A stretch of DNA of 52,923 bases from JAWXCM01 sp034408745 (lineage in GTDB: Bacteria; Acidobacteriota; Terriglobia; Bryobacterales; Bryobacteraceae). Position 1 is the first letter of the stretch. Each line of letters opens with the position of its first letter. The DNA lies in NCBI GenBank assembly GCA_034408745.1, contig JAWXCM010000428.1:1-52923 (forward strand). The letters run 5' to 3'. Below the pieces are notes generated by a model. That model was not told the origin of the DNA. It did not search any database and was given only the letters and a program-made list of their open reading frames with translations. Positions 34,269 to 42,106 of the stretch are shown one piece after another. The position numbers and the translations under genes were made by a program.

Positions 34269-35813
34269 TTAAAGTTTAGGTGTGCGCCGAACAAACAAAG
34301 CGGCTTTCGTATCGGCCGCCGCTTCCCGCCATTCGGGCGACATGCGAAGCGCGGAGCAGAGGGGCCAGGACACAGGTGCAAGTACCGCATCGAATTGGTT
34401 TTTATCCAGATATTCGCGCCATTTCCCGTCCAGCTGAAGCATCGCCAGATATTCTTTGCCGATGCGTTCGCCGTAGAAGTCACTGCGGCCGTCAATGTAG
34501 ACGCGCACCTTCGGATACAGGTGATAGATCAGGTAATCTCCCCACTGATCTGAAGTAAGTAACCTGGACGAGGCTAAGTGTCCGCCCCACTTAGAAACCA
34601 TTTCCGTGGGGAAGTGTTTCGGAGCGAAGTCATGCGGCCATAGATGACTCGGTGTGGCAGCTACGGCGCCAAGTGCCAGCACTAATGCCCATGGTGAAAC
34701 GCGCTGGAAATTCGCAGCCGCGTCGGCGGCTATCTTGTCTAACTCCCGTGCCAGCGACTTCGGCCTGGAGGCGGCGTTGTATCGCCGCAATAATTCGGTG
34801 AGCTCCACGGCGATCACAGGCACCGCCACAAGCACATACAAAGGAACGTGTCGTACCGCGCCGAGCGAGGCGTGCGCGAAGTAGAGTACCGGCAGAACCG
34901 GCGCGATGCGCCCACGCCACAACGACAGCACCGAGCAACCGATGCCGGCAAACAACAGCAATTCAAACTGAAAGCTCGCTTCCGACCGGAAGCTTGGCGA
35001 CTGGAATTCCTGAATCAGGTCAGCTATGAAACTCGACCGTAAATATTCCGCAATATGTGTATGAAGACCGATGCCGTAAGGGTTGATCAGCGTAACCGCT
35101 GCGCAAGCCGCGGTCAGTCCCGCATAACGGAGCGGACAGTGCCAGCTTCGAAGGCCTCTGACGCTCTCCGCCACAAGCCCCGCGGTTGTCAGTGCCAGAT
35201 ACGCGATCAGCGCGAGAAAGCCGCCATGCAGCCCCGTCCAGACCAGCATCAGGGGGACCAGAAACCACAACCACCGGGAGGGATGACGCAGATCGGCGGT
35301 GACAATATTGCCAGCCAGCGCGAGGAACAGAAGAGTGAATACGTGTGGGCGTGCGTGATAGTGAACAGAAGAAGCGCCGACCGAGATCACCGCCAGCACG
35401 ATGGCCACAAACGCGTTTGCGCCCGAGCAGGCCATTTGCCGCATCAGCAGAACAATCGCGCCGGCAAGCGCAATACCGCAGACGACAGCAACGCCGCTAA
35501 GGCCCCAGACCGAATGCAGCGATGCAAACAGCACATCGCTAAGCCACTCCCATGCAAACCACGGAGCCCCGGGGCGCGAAAACGAAAAGAGATCCTGTTG
35601 TGGAACTGCGCCGTGAGACAGGATCCACTCTCCGGTGCGAATGTGCCAGCCCGTGTCGCCGTCCATCATGAGCCGGCCCCAGCCAGGATCCTGTGCAAAC
35701 AACCAGAGGACCAGTGCGCCGAGCAGCAGATCGCAGTACGACGGAAGCCAAACCATGGACCCCGTCGAGGCGGCGCTGTGAGTTTGTGGCGGTGCGATTG
35801 CGCTCGCGCCCAT
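34269..35813 (-). CDS. GT-C-like multipass membrane protein
   Basis: This 514-residue protein has about ten hydrophobic helices. Its first extracytoplasmic loop carries DGDTGWHIRTGEWIL (~51-65), the position of the catalytic acidic residue in PMT/ArnT-type glycosyltransferases. A C-terminal soluble domain includes VRVYIDGRSDFYGERIGKEYLAML. Proteins of this layout are common in Acidobacteria and are annotated only as hypothetical or glycosyltransferase-like. It lies between the regulator and the tad operon on the same strand, so it might glycosylate pilin or surface material (inference). Confidence 0.7.
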   Translation of the reverse strand: MGASAIAPPQTHSAASTGSMVWLPSYCDLLLGALVLWLFAQDPGWGRLMMDGDTGWHIRTGEWILSHGAVPQQDLFSFSRPGAPWFAWEWLSDVLFASLHSVWGLSGVAVVCGIALAGAIVLLMRQMACSGANAFVAIVLAVISVGASSVHYHARPHVFTLLFLALAGNIVTADLRHPSRWLWFLVPLMLVWTGLHGGFLALIAYLALTTAGLVAESVRGLRSWHCPLRYAGLTAACAAVTLINPYGIGLHTHIAEYLRSSFIADLIQEFQSPSFRSEASFQFELLLFAGIGCSVLSLWRGRIAPVLPVLYFAHASLGAVRHVPLYVLVAVPVIAVELTELLRRYNAASRPKSLARELDKIAADAAANFQRVSPWALVLALGAVAATPSHLWPHDFAPKHFPTEMVSKWGGHLASSRLLTSDQWGDYLIYHLYPKVRVYIDGRSDFYGERIGKEYLAMLQLDGKWREYLDKNQFDAVLAPVSWPLCSALRMSPEWREAAADTKAALFVRRTPKL

Positions 35814-35816
35814 TGC

Positions 35817-36497
35817 TTACGCCCTCAGTGCTTCGTATCGGCCGGCCCAGTACTCGCGTTCGGTCGGAGCCTCGGCCGGTGCGCCCAAGAGTTGGCGGCC
35901 TCGCAGTGCGAGCTGAAAGCGGTCACGCAGACCGGTCTTCTCAAAGACGTGCATCAGATGCACCTTTACGGTTCCTGCCGTAATGCACATTTCGGCCGCG
36001 ATTTCTTTGTTCTTCATGCCGCGGCATACCAGTTCAACGATTTCCCGCTCGCGGGGTGTAATGCGAAACGCCCCGGTGTGCGCCGACATATGAGGACGAG
36101 GGTCCGGGGCACTCTCCAGCCATACATTGCCGGCAGCGACTGCGCGAATGCACTCCATCAGTTGCTCGCCTCCCAGCATGCGCGAGATCACGCCGCGAGC
36201 ACCCATCTGGAGAGCGCGGAACGAATCGACATCGGTTGTCGAGTTCACCCACAGCACGATATTCGACTTCACATCCGCTTCCCTGGCACGCGCCAGCAGC
36301 GGCAACACCGACCTGGAAGAGGGTGGCTGCCCAAGTATCAACACACGTGGGGTGGTCTGAATGATTTCGGGCAAAGCCGCTTCGAGGTCTTGCGCGGCTC
36401 CTGTCAGCAGCAAATCCGGACTCGACGTAATGACCCGCAGCAGTCCATCGAGCATGATGGGCTGGGCTTCACAGGCGAAGATTGATATTGAAGTCAC
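35817..36497 (-). CDS. LuxR-type regulator with a degenerate receiver domain
   Basis: This 226-residue protein has a response-regulator layout: receiver-like domain (4-120) and a C-terminal LuxR HTH (ITPREREIVELVCRGMKNKEIAAEMCITAGTVKVHLMHVFEKTGL). The receiver lacks the phosphorylation residues: the acidic pair near residue 10 is Cys-Glu, the phosphoacceptor Asp is replaced by Gly (LILGQP, ~56), and the conserved Lys after strand 5 is missing (SRMLGG). It therefore cannot be phosphorylated in the usual way. I use GTG 36497; the frame runs to 36677 but the extra part overlaps the divergent ppx gene. It lies upstream of the GT-C-like gene and the tad block on the same strand, so it may regulate them. 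Confidence 0.85.
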   Translation of the reverse strand: MTSISIFACEAQPIMLDGLLRVITSSPDLLLTGAAQDLEAALPEIIQTTPRVLILGQPPSSRSVLPLLARAREADVKSNIVLWVNSTTDVDSFRALQMGARGVISRMLGGEQLMECIRAVAAGNVWLESAPDPRPHMSAHTGAFRITPREREIVELVCRGMKNKEIAAEMCITAGTVKVHLMHVFEKTGLRDRFQLALRGRQLLGAPAEAPTEREYWAGRYEALRA

Positions 36498-36589
36498 GCT
36501 GTTAGTTCTATCGGCGGATGCAGTCTGGGGTTTAGTGCAATGCGAGCTGAATAAAACCTTAGTCCATGGGGTGTATGTAACGGGCCAGT

Positions 36590-36595
36590 TAGAAT
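36590..36595 (+). promoter_or_regulatory. Probable -10 box of ppx
   Basis: TAGAAT ends 6 bases before the ppx ATG, predicting a start of transcription at or next to the start codon (leaderless mRNA). The -35 region is weak. Confidence 0.4.
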
Positions 36596-36601
36596 TTATG
36601 C

Positions 36602-38134
36602 ATGGCTCGCTACGCAGCGGTGGACATTGGCAGCAACTCGGTGCGCCTGCTGGTGGCGGATGTGATTCCAGGCTCACCGTGGCTTACTCTTGCCGCTGAC
36701 CGTGAGGTCACGAGGCTTGGAGCCAGCGTGTTCGAAACCGGCAGCATCAGCGAGGACGCCATCGCCAACGTTTGCGCGGTGCTCACTCGCATGCAGGCGA
36801 CCTACTCGAAGCTCGACGTGATTGGGGTACGCGTCGTGGCTACAGCCGCTGTTCGCGATGCCGGTAACGCAGCCGAGTTTGTGGAGCGCGCATCGGCTGC
36901 CATCGGCGCGACAGTCGAAGTGATATCCGGTCAGGAAGAAGCGCGCCTGATACACGAGGGCGTTCAGTGCCGCTGGCCGCAGCCCAACTCCCGCGTGCTC
37001 ATCATCGACGTTGGCGGAGGCAGCGCGGAGTTTATCGTCAGCCGCAACGGTGAGCTCGATGAAGGTATCTCCAGGCCGCTCGGCGCTGTGCGTCTTACAG
37101 AGGTGTTCCTTCGCCATGATCCTCCGCAACCAATCGAGCTTCGGCAGCTGGATCAGTTCATCGAAGATAAGTTCGCGCCTGTGCTTCGCGCTTTGGACGG
37201 ACTGAAGTTCGACCGTGTCATTGCCACTTCCGCTACAGCGGCGGCGATCGTGAGCGCGGTAAATCATATCGACCGTTCCGAACGCGATGCAGCCGACCGA
37301 AAGAAAGCGAAAGTCGGGCAGATTCGCAAGCTTTTTAAGCAGCTCTCGACCAGCGATCTCAGCATGCGGCGACGCGTCAACGGTGTGGGCCCACGGAGGG
37401 CTGAGATTATTGTGGCTGGCGCCGGTGTGTTCCTCCGCGTTCTGGAGTCGCTGGACCTGGACAGCATGTATTACTGCAGCGCTGGCGTGCGCGACGGCGT
37501 TATCGCTGATCTGAACGCGCGCGGTGTCGGCCGCGAACTCACCCGTCTCTCCAGGCAGCAGATCCACGTTGTTGAGGACATGTGCCGCAAGTACCACGTG
37601 AACATTAAATACGCGCGGCATGTCGCATTCCTGGCCTCTGAGTTGTACGATGCCCTGCATCCGCTCCACCGCCTTCCGCCCGAAACCGGGAAACTCCTGC
37701 AAGCCGCCTCCTACCTGCATGACCTGGGGCACTTCGTCAGTGACACAGGCCACCACAAACATTCCGCGTATCTGGTCGGCAACTCGGATCTGCCAGGTTT
37801 TACAGCGCAGGAAAGGAAGCTCATCTCGCTGGTCTGCCGCTATCACCGGCGCTCCATGCCTCAGAATCGTCATGAGAGTTTTCGTAATCTTCCACCGGAG
37901 CAGCGGCGTGTGGTGACTCTTTTGACTCCGTTGATGCGACTCGCCGTTGCACTGAACAGCAGTCAGCAGCACCGCGTGGATGAAGTGTCCTGTAACCTTA
38001 CAAGCGCAGGTGCCACGCTAAGCATCAAAGGACACGGCGACCTCGGGCTGGAATACTGGGCAGCCGAACGAGTCGCGCCGCTGTTTTCCCAATGCTATGA
38101 AGTACCGCTTACGGTAGAAAGGCCGCGCGCATGA
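36602..38134 (+). CDS. ppx: Exopolyphosphatase/guanosine pentaphosphatase (Ppx/GppA)
   Basis: This 510-residue protein has both ASKHA-fold halves of Ppx/GppA: AAVDIGSNSVRLLVADV (2-18), VISGQEEARLIHEGV, and the phosphate-binding VLIIDVGGGSAEFIVSRNG (~135-153). A C-terminal HD-type helical domain follows (YLHDLGHFVSDTGHHKHSAYLV). Such enzymes release phosphate from polyphosphate chains or hydrolyse pppGpp. A TAGAAT (36590-36595) lies 6 bases before ATG 36602 and no Shine-Dalgarno is present. The stop overlaps the CHAD gene start (ATGA 38131-38134), so both are made together. Confidence 0.94.
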   Translation: MARYAAVDIGSNSVRLLVADVIPGSPWLTLAADREVTRLGASVFETGSISEDAIANVCAVLTRMQATYSKLDVIGVRVVATAAVRDAGNAAEFVERASAAIGATVEVISGQEEARLIHEGVQCRWPQPNSRVLIIDVGGGSAEFIVSRNGELDEGISRPLGAVRLTEVFLRHDPPQPIELRQLDQFIEDKFAPVLRALDGLKFDRVIATSATAAAIVSAVNHIDRSERDAADRKKAKVGQIRKLFKQLSTSDLSMRRRVNGVGPRRAEIIVAGAGVFLRVLESLDLDSMYYCSAGVRDGVIADLNARGVGRELTRLSRQQIHVVEDMCRKYHVNIKYARHVAFLASELYDALHPLHRLPPETGKLLQAASYLHDLGHFVSDTGHHKHSAYLVGNSDLPGFTAQERKLISLVCRYHRRSMPQNRHESFRNLPPEQRRVVTLLTPLMRLAVALNSSQQHRVDEVSCNLTSAGATLSIKGHGDLGLEYWAAERVAPLFSQCYEVPLTVERPRA

Positions 38135-39075
38135 TTAGCCCCGAAGCTACAATGCGGGAGTTCGGTGTCAGTGAGACTATGGCGCTGCTGGAAGGTGCCG
38201 CCCGGGGGATCCGGAAAGCTGCCGACGATCCTGATGAAGACGCCGTACACAAGATGCGCGTGGGCATTCGACGCTTCCAGCAGAGTATTCGGCTTTTTGC
38301 GCAGTTCTTTCGGCCGAAAGGCGTGCGGCAGGTGCGATCCGATCTGAAATCGGTGATGACGCCCGCCGGTGACCTTCGCAACTACGACATTGCCCTGAAA
38401 CTGGTGGGAGCAAAATCGGGGGCGTACCGGATCCTCGCCGCTCGCCGTGTGGAAGCTCAGACGGCACTGGCCACAGTGCTCAGGGAACTTGGCTCAGAGG
38501 ACCTCGCGGCGCGCTGGAAGGATCGGCTGGAGCGCTCGAACTCCGCGAAGAAAAGCGAGAGAAAGCTCTGGCGTGGGAAGCGTTCGGTGCAGGCCAATCT
38601 GCGTCGACAGATGCCGGAACTGGTGGAGGACTACTTCGCGGTGGGCGACACGGCCCTGCAGCTCGGCCGGTCATGGGAAGAACTGCACGGATTCCGGCTG
38701 CTGACCAAGCGTTTCCGCTATACCCTCGAGCTACTTCGGCCCGCTTACGGACGCTCTCTCGATACAAAGATCGAACTTCTGCGCCGGTTACAGACACTGC
38801 TGGGCGACATGAACGACTCGGTGGTAACCTCCGGCATGCTCGCCGAGGTCCCGCGTACGGAACGGATACGGGCCCGGCTCGCCGCAAAAGCGGAGCGTCT
38901 GACACACGAACTTCGGAAGCTGTGGGCCGAGCAGTTCGCTGCACCCGCCCGGCGGCTCGGCTGGCAGAGATACCTGGTGCAGTACGCGTGCCGGGCCCGC
39001 TCCGCCCCTGCCGCGGTCACTACGCCTGAAAATGTTAGTGAAGACGCAACAAATCCGGCCGAGCCCGTTGTATAA
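38131..39075 (+). CDS. CHAD domain protein
   Basis: This 314-residue protein has the CHAD repeats: EDAVHKMRVGIRRFQQSIRLF and FGPKGVRQ-type turns, then a second helical half with RLLTKRFRYTLELLRPAY and LLGDMNDSVV. CHAD domains are helical bundles lined with conserved His/Arg/Lys that bind inorganic polyphosphate. Coupling to exopolyphosphatase through the ATGA overlap supports a role in polyphosphate granule metabolism. Its stop codon lies within the -10 box of the tRNA gene that follows. Confidence 0.92.
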   Translation: MISPEATMREFGVSETMALLEGAARGIRKAADDPDEDAVHKMRVGIRRFQQSIRLFAQFFRPKGVRQVRSDLKSVMTPAGDLRNYDIALKLVGAKSGAYRILAARRVEAQTALATVLRELGSEDLAARWKDRLERSNSAKKSERKLWRGKRSVQANLRRQMPELVEDYFAVGDTALQLGRSWEELHGFRLLTKRFRYTLELLRPAYGRSLDTKIELLRRLQTLLGDMNDSVVTSGMLAEVPRTERIRARLAAKAERLTHELRKLWAEQFAAPARRLGWQRYLVQYACRARSAPAAVTTPENVSEDATNPAEPVV

Positions 39076-39076
39076 T
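39071..39076 (+). promoter_or_regulatory. -10 box of the tRNA-Gln gene, overlapping the CHAD stop
   Basis: A consensus TATAAT lies 20 bases before the tRNA 5' end and contains the TAA stop (39073-39075) of the CHAD gene. The -35 region is poor. The tRNA may also be read through from ppx-CHAD. Confidence 0.6.
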
Positions 39077-39095
39077 GGGAATTGTGACGCGTTAC

Positions 39096-39169
39096 TGGGA
39101 CGTCGTCTAATGGTAAGACTGCAGACTCTGGATCTGCGTATCGGGGTTCGAGTCCCTGCGTCCCAGCCA
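39096..39169 (+). tRNA. tRNA-Gln (anticodon CUG)
   Basis: A 74-base cloverleaf with a 7-bp acceptor stem (TGGGACG 39096-39102 with CGTCCCA 39159-39165), discriminator G and encoded CCA. The anticodon stem GCAGA/TCTGC encloses CTCTGGA, giving anticodon CUG. The T-loop GGTTCGAGTCC is canonical. Its last 8 bases form the left edge of a repeated block (see 39162-39354). Confidence 0.95.
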
Positions 39170-39354
39170 ATACCCAAAACTAAGCCCGCCCGAACGGCCT
39201 CTCCAACGACAAACTCCTTCACTGAACGTCATGCCTGGCGCAAGTGGAAGCTTGTTCCCCTTTACCAGGCAGGGCCACTCGTGTCCGTCCATCCCGATCC
39301 CGTGACCCAGCCGGCGGTGCGTGAAGTACTTGTAGCCAGGCAAATCCCGCGTCG
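39162..39354 (+). repeat. Direct repeat copy 1 (tRNA 3' end plus M24 peptidase 3' fragment)
   Basis: The block starts with CCCAGCCAATAC, of which the first 8 bases are the 3' end of tRNA-Gln. It matches 41824-42106: about 87% over the first 55 bases, then ~93 bases missing, then near-identity to about 39354. It marks the left end of the island. Confidence 0.8.
39180..39354 (-). pseudogene. Truncated copy of the M24 peptidase 3' end
   Basis: On the minus strand this copy retains two pieces of the M24 peptidase. One is the C-terminal coding end (SLSLERPFGRA then TAG, against SLSLEKPFGRV in the intact gene). The other is the YKYFTHR..GHGIGMDGHEWPCLVKGNKLPLAPGMTFS block. About 90 bp between them, including the last metal-ligand Glu region, is missing, and a 3-bp insertion lies in the THR/LGHG segment. 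In the terminal 13 codons two of the four codon changes are silent and the others are conservative (K to R, V to A). That suggests the fragment came from a related allele rather than from simple decay of the neighbouring gene. Confidence 0.75.
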
Positions 39355-39397
39355 CTCGCCATGCAATGAAGTTTGACGTAGAGCGATTCGTCCGTAT

Positions 39398-40287
39398 CTA
39401 ACGACGAGCGGCATCTGATGGGCGACTCGGCGTGACTGCCACATTGATATGGTGATAGACGTATTTCCCATCTCTGCGAGGCTCCAGTTTTGGGAGATAG
39501 TCTTTGGAAACCAACACCAGGTATCGGGTTAACTCCAGCTCAACCCCATAGAGGCTGCCCGCAGAGTAAAGCTTCGCTTGCTTGTATGCCTCCTCTGCTT
39601 TCGCTTCCTGTTTTGCTTCATCAACTTTCTTCCACTCGGTGAGTGTCAAGACTCCGCGGCGGCTTGTGACTCTCCAGGATCTAACGGACAACTTAACACG
39701 AGGTCGGTTCGCTCGCCCACTGCGTCCACCTTGAGCGCCCAGATTCCGTGCAGCAGTAAATGGCAGGCCCCGAGCTTTTCGCAGGCGGGTTCCCGCGATT
39801 CAAAGGCGGCCTCCCATTTCCTCCTGATTTCCGGGTCGGCCACGATGCTGCGCTACAGGGGTGCGAAGGCGCGGGCAACCAAACTGCGCCCGACTGCTTC
39901 GGTGTCAGCCATAAGCTGAGTGAACTCGCCTCGGAACAGCGCCAGTCGAGTCAAGAGTTGTGGAGTTGCAAGTCCACCAACAGCATCTTTGACTACGTCG
40001 TCCCACTCCTTTTCGAACCGCTTAACGCATGCCAGGGCCGAATCAGGAAGCATGTCACATTTGCTGAGGAGCTTGATGTCCTCACCCACGGCTTGCGCGT
40101 GGCGAAGCAATACGGGCCCTGTTCCATACTCGTCATGCTGGGAATCGCCGGTGCTTCTTCGGAAATAAGCACCGGCCTCAAGTCAAGGATGGAGTCGATA
40201 CGGACTCTGAGCGTTGGCCATCTAGACTTCCACACGTTTCGTCCTCCAGCTTTTGCCCGCAGGTGTTCCTGACTGCATCATTGCCAT
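39398..40287 (-). pseudogene. Multiply broken gene of unknown family in the island
   Basis: Joining minus-strand pieces gives a protein of about 295 residues. It starts at ATG 40287 (GAGAGG just upstream) and reads through MAMMQSGTPAGKSW..., MANAQSPYRLHP, LEAGAYFRRSTGDSQHDEYG, LLRHAQAVGEDIKLLSKCDML, RKWEAAFESREPACEKLGAC, LLHGIWALKVDAVGERTDLVL, and after a frame change LTEWKKVDEAKQEAKAEEAYKQAK and GVELELTRYLVLVSKDYLP. In-frame stops are TAG 40222-40224, TGA 40183-40185 and TAG 39853-39855. A frameshift lies near 39690. All three stops could come from single-base changes (for example TGG to TAG/TGA). No family was recognised. The many lesions show long relaxed selection. Confidence 0.65.
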
Positions 40288-40380
40288 GATCCTCTCTACC
40301 GCTCTTGTGCCACTCTGAAAATATCTACACCAATGATTTAGGCGAGCGTGGACTTCCAGCGCGGTTGCCGGGCGCTCATC

Positions 40381-41127
40381 TTAGGTCTTAGCCCCCCACG
40401 GCCCGCCCACTGGCCAGCGAGATTTGAATGTTGTCTCGCCCACAGCGGCGGACAGAATTGGTGATGCGAACCGGTGAACCTCGGCCACGAGTCTTTTCAG
40501 ATCACTACGGGACAGGAGGGCGAGGTCATAATAATCTTTCATTTCATGCGGCTGTTCAGCAAGCCGAGTTTGGTGAGCGCTTCCAGCTTTTCGGCGATAA
40601 CGGTTTCGCTGGGATAGGCCAGAAGGACAGGCGCGGGGAATTCGAGTAGCGTTGGATACTCAACCTCTGTCGGTGCTGGAAACAATGACGTCCCCAAAAC
40701 CGATATCGATCTGCATCGGAATTCGCGCTTTGGCAAGCGTCGCGTGGAACCTGACTCGAACGCCCTCGTAGTCCGTGTCCTCCTTAATTCGGCTTACCTC
40801 GATAGAAGTGCGATTGAATTCGATGCCGTCTGGTTCCAAGGCTACATCGCACACCGTTCTGACAAGCTCTGCGATGTGGTCCAACTCGCTACCCGTTCTT
40901 CCGGCGAGATCGATGTCCATGGTTGGCCGCGAGAGAGGTGCTCGCCATGCGGTCAGTAATAGCGCGCCCTTCAGAACGAACCGATCAGAAAACGGAGACT
41001 TCGCCAGACGATAGAGGAATCGCTCGATGGCGAAGTACTGGAGGAGTTCCTGGAACGGACGGTCCTGGGCGCGAGACTGGTTGAGCAATCGCTGCCGGAC
41101 CGAAGCACCCACGTCGCGACCGCTCAC
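40381..41127 (-). pseudogene. AbiEii-type toxin gene, frameshifted
   Basis: The first 155 codons encode an AbiEii/AbiGii nucleotidyltransferase toxin: QELLQYFAIERFLYRLAKSP, FVLKGALLLTAWRAP, and MDIDLAGRTG with the catalytic acidic pair. At 40680-40682 an extra base in an A-run (TTT on the coding strand) shifts the frame, so the main reading stops at 40660. The expected continuation (PAPTEVEYPTLLEFPAPVLL, AYPSETVIAEKLEALTKLGL) is in the next frame. A second shift, from a 5-bp ATGAA duplication at about 40540, precedes DYYDLALLSRSDLKRL; the frame then ends at TAA 40381. The GTG start overlaps the antitoxin stop (GTGA), as in intact abiE operons. The toxin is very probably inactive unless these are sequencing errors. 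Confidence 0.85.
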
Positions 41128-41738
41128 AGCAGGGCCTCCAGATACGGCCGCATGACTCTTTGGACGCGATTGATTTGAGCGAACCTGGCGATGGCCTGAA
41201 AGTTCGGCTTTGGCGTGCGCTCGCGGTAGGTACGGAGCGCCTCAATTGCGATGTCGAGGCCGATCTTGTTCCGGTACTTGAAGCAGTCGGCGATGGTCTT
41301 CTCTGGCGAATAGATCTGGACCCTCGCATCGTCCATCGTGACGAAATCGATACCGGCGCTGAAGGATGGTTCGGAATACCAGAAGACGCGCAGCGGGATG
41401 CCATCGATCTTAGGGATCTGCGCATGGCTGGGAAGCGCAAGATCGACGGTATGGGGAACTTGCGTCGTCAGGCCATGGTGAGCGAGCGCGGAGATCAGGC
41501 AGACGGCCGCGCGCGGAATTCGAATCGCAATGGGGACGAGATCTGGGCTGGAGAGTGGCGGCGCGGTTGAGAGCCTGTAAAGGCCGCGACCAACCTGTTC
41601 GAGTTCGCCAGAGTCCCGGAGTGCATACAGCGTTCGGGGGTGAATGCCGAGTCGAATCACCTTGCTGGTGCGGAGCATGCCGCCGTGTTTGGCGAACACG
41701 TGGCGCGCTTTGGCCAGCTTTGTATTCGTGGTCGGCAT
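41124..41738 (-). CDS. AbiEi-type antitoxin (type IV toxin-antitoxin)
   Basis: This 204-residue protein has an N-terminal winged-helix (TKLAKARHVFAKHGGMLRTSKVIRLGIHPRTLYALRDSGELEQVGRGLYRLS) and a C-terminal AbiEi domain (DLVPIAIRIPRAAVCLISALAHHGLTTQVP, YSPEKTIADCFKYRNKIGLDIAIEALRTY). AbiEi represses its own operon by binding inverted repeats and counteracts the AbiEii nucleotidyltransferase without binding it. The frame appears intact. ATG 41738 begins the winged helix; the open frame to 41975 is spurious. A 10-bp inverted repeat lies 14 bases upstream. Confidence 0.9.
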   Translation of the reverse strand: MPTTNTKLAKARHVFAKHGGMLRTSKVIRLGIHPRTLYALRDSGELEQVGRGLYRLSTAPPLSSPDLVPIAIRIPRAAVCLISALAHHGLTTQVPHTVDLALPSHAQIPKIDGIPLRVFWYSEPSFSAGIDFVTMDDARVQIYSPEKTIADCFKYRNKIGLDIAIEALRTYRERTPKPNFQAIARFAQINRVQRVMRPYLEALL

Positions 41739-41751
41739 TGGATAGAACCTA

Positions 41752-41786
41752 CGGATAGTATTTCTAATATCCGAGGATACTATCCG
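41752..41786. promoter_or_regulatory. Inverted-repeat operator of the AbiE operon
   Basis: Perfect 10-bp arms CGGATAGTAT (41752-41761) and ATACTATCCG (41777-41786) are separated by 15 bases, just upstream of the antitoxin start. Outer arms TAGAACC (41743-41749) and GGTTCTA (41802-41808) nest around it. Known AbiEi antitoxins repress from paired inverted repeats in this position. Confidence 0.75.
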
Positions 41787-41823
41787 GGCGGCAGCCGCCA
41801 TGGTTCTAAACGTGTCCAGGATG

Positions 41824-42106
41824 CCCAGCCAATACTCGCAACTAAACCCGCCCGAACGGCTTTTCCAGCGACAAACTCTGCGGCGTAAACAACTCCGCAC
41901 CCCCCGCCGTAATAAACATGTCGTCTTCCAGCCGTACTCCGAATTCGCCCAGGATGTAGATTCCAGGCTCGTCACTGAACGTCATGCCTGGCGCAAGTGG
42001 AAGCTTGTTCCCCTTTACCAGGTAGGGCCACTCGTGCCCGTCCATCCCGATCCCATGACCCAGCCGGTGCGTGAAGTACTTGTACCCGGGCCCAAATCCC
42101 GCGTCG
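41824..42106 (+). repeat. Direct repeat copy 2 (right island edge, intact M24 peptidase 3' end)
   Basis: This block starts with CCCAGCCAATAC, matching the tRNA-Gln 3' end, and continues into the intact M24 peptidase gene. It matches 39162-39354 except for the ~93 bases missing there. It marks the right end of the island. Confidence 0.8.

Noticed and set aside
36674..37972. 432-codon minus-strand open frame opposite ppx
   Set aside because: Shadow of the exopolyphosphatase; no motifs, and the plus frame has full catalytic signatures.
39162..41835. Insertion sequence at the tRNA island
   Set aside because: No transposase and no terminal inverted repeats with target duplications; the repeats are direct and start in the tRNA, pointing to integrase-type or homologous events.
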